A stretch of 64,000 nucleotides of DNA, from contig BGOM01000005.1 of the NCBI GenBank assembly GCA_003569245.1, positions 48,433 to 112,432 of the forward strand, read 5' to 3'. Shown here one piece after another: positions 62,704 through 64,000 of the stretch. Under the pieces are notes generated by a model, which was given only the letters and a program-made list of their open reading frames with translations, did not search any database and was not told the origin of the DNA. This DNA comes from Opitutia bacterium. GTDB taxonomy: Bacteria > Verrucomicrobiota > Verrucomicrobiia > Opitutales > UBA953. How positions within the stretch are numbered: position 1 is the stretch's first letter; every line of letters starts with the position of its first letter. The translations under genes and the position numbers were made by a program.

Positions 62704-63363
62704 TTACTTGGCGTCGAGGTCCGTGACCGTGAGGTTCTTGATCCAGCAGGGGTCGCCGTGCTCGGTGATCATCAGCTTGCCCTTGCCCGGCGCGAAGCCG
62801 ACCTTTTTGGCGAACTTGCTCTTGGCGAGGGCGGCCTTCCAGGCGTCGGACTTGGTGTCGACCGCGGCGCAGGGCTTGCCGTTGAGGAAGTGCTCGATCT
62901 TGCCGTCCTTCACGACGACGCGGCTGTGGTTCCATTCGCCGATCGGCTTGAGAACCTTGTCCGCGGCGGAGTCGATCAGGTCGTAGACGCTGCCGGAATT
63001 ATGCGATCCGCCGCGCTTGCCGTCGGGGTGCTTGGCGTCGTCGATCATCTGGTACTCGACCCCGAGCCATTCGCCCTTGCCCTTGGCGTCTTTGAGGTTG
63101 TTGACCCAGTACTTGATCCCGTTGTTGCCGGCATCGGCGAGTTTCCAATCCCACTCGAGCTCGAAGTTCGCGTACTCTTTCTTGGAGAGGAGGAAACCGG
63201 TGCCCTTGCCGGGGGTGAGGCGGATGACGCCGCCCTCCTCGGTGGTCCAGCCCGCGCCGGGCTTGCCGCCGTTGGCGTCGGTGAAATCTTCGAGGGCGAG
63301 CTTCTCGGGGGCGGCCGCGAGGAGGCTGCCGGTGGCCAGGAGGGAGAGCAGGAGGGCTTTCAT
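62704..63363 (-). CDS. Secreted DUF1080 protein, short form
   Basis: The 219-residue protein has a signal peptide (cleavage near AAAPEK) followed directly by a DUF1080 jelly roll: ANFELEWDWKLADAGNNGIKYWV, GVEYQMIDDAKHPDGKRGGSHNSGSVYDL, GEWNHSRVVVKDGKIEHFLNG and the end WIKNLTVTDL. It is a compact single-domain version of the convergent neighbour. ATG 63363 gives the clean signal peptide; the frame opens 36 bases earlier. Likely to act with exported sugar oxidoreductases (inference). Confidence 0.87.
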   Translation of the reverse strand: MKALLLSLLATGSLLAAAPEKLALEDFTDANGGKPGAGWTTEEGGVIRLTPGKGTGFLLSKKEYANFELEWDWKLADAGNNGIKYWVNNLKDAKGKGEWLGVEYQMIDDAKHPDGKRGGSHNSGSVYDLIDSAADKVLKPIGEWNHSRVVVKDGKIEHFLNGKPCAAVDTKSDAWKAALAKSKFAKKVGFAPGKGKLMITEHGDPCWIKNLTVTDLDAK

Positions 63364-63433
63364 GGGGGAGGAGCCTACCTTGGCGAAAGCCCGCCCCACT
63401 TAAAGCCCGATTTCCGGCTACAGGGCTTGGCCG

Positions 63434-63969
63434 TCAGCGTAGTTTGGCGAACCGGACGTCGTTGGTCGTCGCAAGATGCAACGGCACCACTAGGTAGGCC
63501 ATGCCGGTCGCGCTCCCGGTTTGCCGGACCTTGCCTTGCCCTTCGTGATCGAGGCCTAGCACCAACCCCTCGCCCACGATGCCGAGCATCGGTTCACCGG
63601 ACCGAAAGCCGGCGACGCTTAAGCGCGGCTCGAGCAGAAGCCGACCCCCTTCCCAGCGGAAGTCGCGGCCGAGCACATACTCGCCGACCTTGCGTGCTCC
63701 GTCCCGGCCTTGTGCGGTCACCCGCAAGGTTTGCGGGCCGAGAGCTTCCACCGCGATGGTTTCGACCTGTTCATGACGTAGTTGGGCGTCCTGAGGCCAG
63801 AGCAAGTAGCTGAGCCGCACGGGTGACGGACAAGGATCGGCGACTTCACCGCGGTTGCGGTAGACGCCGGCGAGCCGCGCCAACGAGGGCAAGGGTGCGA
63901 AGTCTTCGCGCGTCGAGCTGCTCACGGCGCAACCCACGAGCCGAGGGCGAGGAGGAGCAGGCCCAGCAT
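63434..63969 (-). CDS. Probable lipoprotein of unknown function, start region broken
   Basis: The continuous frame (167 codons from GTG 63937) encodes a beta-rich secreted-looking domain (LPSLARLAGVYRN; SYLLWPQDAQLRHEQVETIAV; RDFRWEGGRLLLEPRLSV; VVPLHLATTND). Its beginning, GCAVSSSTRED, looks like the part after a lipobox. Just upstream, in another frame, ATG 63969 gives MLGLLLLALGS. One missing base near 63938 would fuse them into a normal lipoprotein signal ending in GSVGC (178 residues). I do not recognise the domain. Confidence 0.6.
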
Positions 63970-64000
63970 TAGACGGGACGGGCGGAGGTAATCATCTGAT

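Overview
The window is chromosomal DNA from a high-GC Gram-negative bacterium, most likely a Verrucomicrobiota member near Opitutae. I infer this from the mixture of genes: two DUF1080 (3-keto-disaccharide hydrolase-like) proteins, a Tat-exported Gfo/Idh/MocA oxidoreductase, a SUI1-like protein, a TonB-dependent receptor, Tol-Pal-type energisers and a prepilin-like protein. No 16S gene is present, so the lineage is an inference. The region is gene-dense: about 69 protein genes and one tRNA. No gap between genes exceeds 300 bases, and no CRISPR array, prophage, rRNA or IS transposase is seen.

Layout. 1-8.3 kb: end of obg, erpA-msrB, a membrane protein, a BFN (DUF151)-dus pair, M3 oligopeptidase, typA. 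8.3-12.1 kb: tsaE, a Gfo/Idh oxidoreductase, and a LOG-cutA-CPBP protease operon. 12.1-15.7 kb: rpmH-rnpA-yidD followed by an LTA-synthase-like enzyme and a PAP2 phosphatase where yidC is usually found. 15.7-22.4 kb: a pseudopilin, an all-alpha dUTPase, a U32 protein, recD2 and a HAD phosphatase. 22.5-30 kb: a broken surE, a McsA-like protein, a TolQ-TolR-TolA-like operon, and an operon for an oligopeptide-binding lipoprotein, a secreted protein, an HPP membrane protein and RidA. 30-35.3 kb: P-II (glnB/K) with a sigma-54 promoter, and a seven-gene operon DUF2975-XRE-desaturase-membrane protein-hemC-hemD-trpF. 35.4-42.2 kb: DUF485/acetate symporter, a ZnuD-like receptor with a palindromic operator, ilvC, ilvN and tRNA-Val. 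42.3-48.5 kb: a SUI1-like factor, CCA-adding enzyme, GAF and FecR proteins, and a UvrA. 48.6-56.2 kb: an SGNH-like protein and the phosphate operon pstS-pstC-pstA-pstB-phoU behind a Pho box. 56.3-64 kb: a small membrane protein, aspartate aminotransferase, an inverted-repeat-bounded S23 four-helix-bundle cassette, a HAD hydrolase, ffh, an esterase, two convergent DUF1080 proteins and a probable lipoprotein.

Two points affect how the annotation should be read. First, several genes (surE twice, the sterol desaturase, pstA, probably the acetate symporter and the last lipoprotein) are broken by small apparent deletions, several of them in G/C runs. Consensus sequencing errors are more likely than real gene decay. 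Second, most starts checked have no Shine-Dalgarno sequence, so starts were chosen from protein alignment, signal peptides and stop/start overlaps.

The most unusual item is the low-GC S23 four-helix-bundle gene between two convergent genes, bounded by 37-base inverted repeats (33 of 37 identical). It resembles the intervening sequences known from 23S rRNA genes, but here it sits in an intergenic space.
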